Below are positions 61,522 through 64,000 of a DNA stretch of 64,000 bases, one piece after another. Positions within the stretch are counted from its first letter, which is position 1, and the number at the start of each line of letters is the position of its first letter. Source of the DNA: Rhizobium leguminosarum bv. viciae USDA 2370 (lineage in GTDB: Bacteria; Pseudomonadota; Alphaproteobacteria; Rhizobiales; Rhizobiaceae). Where the stretch lies: positions 62,383 through 126,382 of the forward strand of contig NZ_MRDL01000039.1 in assembly GCF_002008365.1 (NCBI RefSeq), read 5' to 3'. Below the pieces are notes generated by a model, which saw only the letters and a list, made by a program, of their open reading frames with translations, searched no databases and had not been told where the DNA came from. Made by a program: the position numbers and the translations under genes.

Positions 61522-64000
61522 TCACTCCGCGGCTGCGGCAAGACAGCGATCGATGATCCTGCCGATTTCGCTGCGGCAGGAGCCGCAATTGGTTCCAGCG
61601 CTCGTTTCCTTGCCGACCGCCTCGACGCCGTGACATCCGCCGCGCACGGCAGCAGCGATCTGGTTGACCCCGACACTGAAGCAGGAGCAGACGGTTGCGC
61701 CCGGATCCGGCCTGCCGGCGCCGGGACGGCCTGCAACGAGCGCAAAGCGTTTCCTGAGGTCGCCATGCGAGGCTGAAAGCTGCGAGATCGCCCAATTGCG
61801 TGCGACGGCGACGGGCTCGCGGGCGAGAAACAGCGCGGCAAGCAAGACCTCGCCATCGAAGAAGGCGAGCCTCAGGTCGCCGGATTGCCGGTCGGCATAA
61901 CCAAGCGGTTCGATCTCTGCCGGAATGGCGAAAACCGCGCGGCACCAGGCCGTCCAGTCTTCGACGTTTTCGCTGAAAGCAAGCTCCAGCCGCCAGCCGC
62001 CGGCGGCTTTTGCCAGTGCCCAATAGGCGGCGTCAGGCGTGGCGGGTTTTGTGGCGGAGACGGCGAAACCGTAATGGGTGGCGCGAAACGGCCGGACGGC
62101 GACGGCAACGTTCTTCGATGCCGGCTGACCGGAAACAGGATCGGTGATCGGTGCGACCACAGCGTCGATCCGCGCTCTTGCGGCGAACTGGTCGTTCCAG
62201 TGCATCGGCGCAAAGATGCCGCCGCGTGCCTGGCGATCGGTGACCAGCGCCCTGACGATTGCCTTGCCGTGTGGGCTGTCGATTTCGACGAGGCCCGCGC
62301 TTGATATACCGGTCTCGATCGCGTCGCGCGGATGGATTTCCGCAAAAGGTTCGGCGATATGGGCAGAAAGCCGCGCGCTTTTTCCGGTTCGCGTCATCGT
62401 GTGCCACTGGTCGCGGATGCGCCCGGTATTCAGCGTGAAGGGGTACTCGGCATTGGTGCGATCGGTTGCGGGCGGTTTGACCGCGACGAAGCGCGCCTTG
62501 CCATCGGGATGGAAGAAACCGCCCTCGGCAAAGAAGCGGGTGACGCTGGGTGCGGTCCCTGCGGCGTGCGGCCACTGAAAGGGCGACAGCTCCTCATAGG
62601 CGCCGCCGCTCATGCCGGCGCGCGCGCCGATGTCGAAATCGCGGCTGCCGTTATTTTCGAAGGCCGAAAGCGCGGCATGCTCCGCAAAGATTGCGTCCGG
62701 CGCATCAAAATCGAAGGCGCCAGCAAATCCCATGCGGCGTCCGACCTCTGCAAGCTGCCACCAGTCCGCCCTCGCATCGCCGGGAATGTCGAGAAACGGC
62801 CGTTGCCTTGAAATGCGCCGTTCGGAATTGGTGACGGTGCCATCCTTCTCGCCCCAGCCGAGCGAGGGCAGAAGCACATCTGCGTGCCGGGTCGTGTCCG
62901 TCTCTTTGAGGATGTCCGACACGACGACGAAGGGACAGGCGGCGATCGCGCTTTCGACGCTGTCGGCATCCGGCATCGAGACGACGGGATTGGTCGCCAT
63001 GATCCAGAGCGCCTTGATGCGCCCGTCGGCCACGGCGCGGAACATGTCGACTGCCTTCAGGCCGGGCTTTGCGGCGATGACGGGCGAGTTCCAGAAGCGC
63101 TGCACGCGATCCCGATCGTCGGCATTCTCGATCGCCATATGGGCGGCAAGCATATTGGCGAGACCGCCGACCTCGCGCCCGCCCATGGCGTTGGGCTGGC
63201 CGGTCAGCGAGAACGGTCCCATGCCGGGACGGCCAATGCGACCGGTCGCCAGGTGGCAGTTGAGGATTGCATTGACCTTGTCGGTGCCGGAGGAGGATTG
63301 GTTGACACCCTGGCTGTAGCAGGTCACGACCTTCGGCGTCGTCTCGAACAGGCGGAAGAACTCCCTGATCTGCATGGCCGGCAGGCCGGTCCGCTCCAGG
63401 AGATCGTTGATATCAAGCGCTGCCGCCGCCGCAAAAGCTTCGGCGAAACCTTCGGTATGGGCGGCGATATAATTCTGGTCGATTGCCGGACTGGTCGCGA
63501 GATGGGCAAGCAGTCCCATGAACAGCGCGACGTCGCCGTCCGGACGGATGGCGAGATGCAGGTCGGCAATATCGCAGGTCATCGTCCGGCGCGGATCGAT
63601 GACGACGATCCGCATGTTTGGCCGCGCCGTCTTTGCGGCGGCAAGCCGCTGGTAGATGACGGGATGACACCAGGCAAGATTGGAGCCGGTCAGGATCACC
63701 AGATCCGCAAGCTCGATATCCTCATAGGTCCCAGGCACCGTATCGGCGCCGAAGGCGCGGCGATGCCCCGCCACGGAAGAGGACATGCAGAGCCTTGAAT
63801 TGGTGTCGATATTGCCGGAACCGATGAAGCCCTTCATCAGCTTGTTGGCAACGTAGTAATCCTCGGTCAGCAACTAGCCCGAGACGTAGAAGGCAACCGC
63901 GTCAGGCCCGTGTTCGGCGATCGTTTCAGAAAAACGCCGGGCGACCAGATCAAGCGCCTCGTCCCAGTCGCTCCGTTCGCCTGCGATCTCGGGGTAGAGA
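61522..64000 (-). pseudogene. nasA: Assimilatory nitrate reductase, amber-interrupted, 5' cut
   Basis: The minus-strand frame is open from the window edge (64000) except for one TAG at 63876-63874. The visible protein is NasA: upstream WDEALDLVARRFSETIAEHG and VAFYVSG, the stop, then LLTEDYYVANKLMKGFIGSG, molybdopterin-binding segments (NQSSSGTDKVNAILNCHLAT; RIRDQWHTMTRTGKSARLSA) and a C-terminal BFD-like [2Fe-2S] domain (CSCFSVGVNQ ... GTNCGSCRSE). NasA reads Gln at the stop position (VSGQLLTEDYYVANK), so a single CAG-to-TAG change explains it. All later domains are intact. Either a recent loss of nitrate assimilation, suppression, or a sequencing error; restart at TTG 63873 would lack the N-terminal iron-sulfur part. 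Confidence 0.88.

Noticed and set aside
1..64000. CRISPR arrays, insertion sequences, integrases, rRNA
   Set aside because: None could be recognised on either strand.

Overview
The window looks like the chromosome (or a chromosome-like replicon) of a fast-growing rhizobium of the Rhizobium leguminosarum/etli group. This rests on the high-GC alphaproteobacterial codon use, a B12-dependent (class II) ribonucleotide reductase, rhizobial-type short intergenic repeats, and typical rhizobial paralogues (HlyU, DUF1203, DUF1330, an AzoR/LysR pair, an Ald/Lrp pair). Species assignment is inference.

Bases 1 to about 23,500 are an accessory region. It opens with two tandem DUF1254/DUF1214 exported proteins (the first cut by the window edge), then a large autotransporter, a DUF3606 peptide, and a three-gene overlapping operon around a soluble FtsH-like AAA+/M41 protease. 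A block rich in defence-type families follows: a C5-cytosine DNA methyltransferase with a long unknown N-terminal region, a divergent FRG-domain protein, a HEPN-like protein, a pentapeptide/helical-repeat protein and its overlapping partner, a PPP-type phosphatase, a ParB/Srx-fold protein, and a small two-gene unit that looks like a toxin-antitoxin pair. The block ends in a complete short type II (E2-only) CBASS operon: Cap5 HNH-SAVED nuclease, CD-NTase, and an E2-like protein apparently started from CTG. No integrase or transposase is visible, so how the region was acquired cannot be read here.

Bases 23,600 to 38,000 are core genome: nrdJ with NrdR-box-like sites upstream, a PDC-like exported protein, gpt, a tandem universal stress protein, a CinA-type MoCF protein, wrbA, tRNA-Leu(UAA), a VanZ-like protein, ilvA, hlyU, a membrane diguanylate cyclase and an MFS transporter. 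Bases 38,000 to 50,000 carry azoR with its divergent LysR regulator, a Tat-exported cyclic-nucleotide phosphodiesterase, PilZ and EamA proteins, the lrp/ald pair, and an AraC regulator ahead of an SDR/flavin reductase/DUF1330 set.

Bases 49,600 to 52,900 form a tight sulfur/cysteine operon (cysK, alaX, sseA, GNAT). Bases 53,000 to 59,750 look like a photo-oxidative stress regulon: a ChrR-like cupin protein lacking both its partner sigma gene and the expected zinc cysteines, an SDR, and an operon of photolyase, FAD oxidoreductase, DUF1365 and Cfa-type methyltransferase. Matching TGATCC-N18-TA promoters lie in front of both transcription units. The window ends in a nasA assimilatory nitrate reductase gene carrying an in-frame amber codon.
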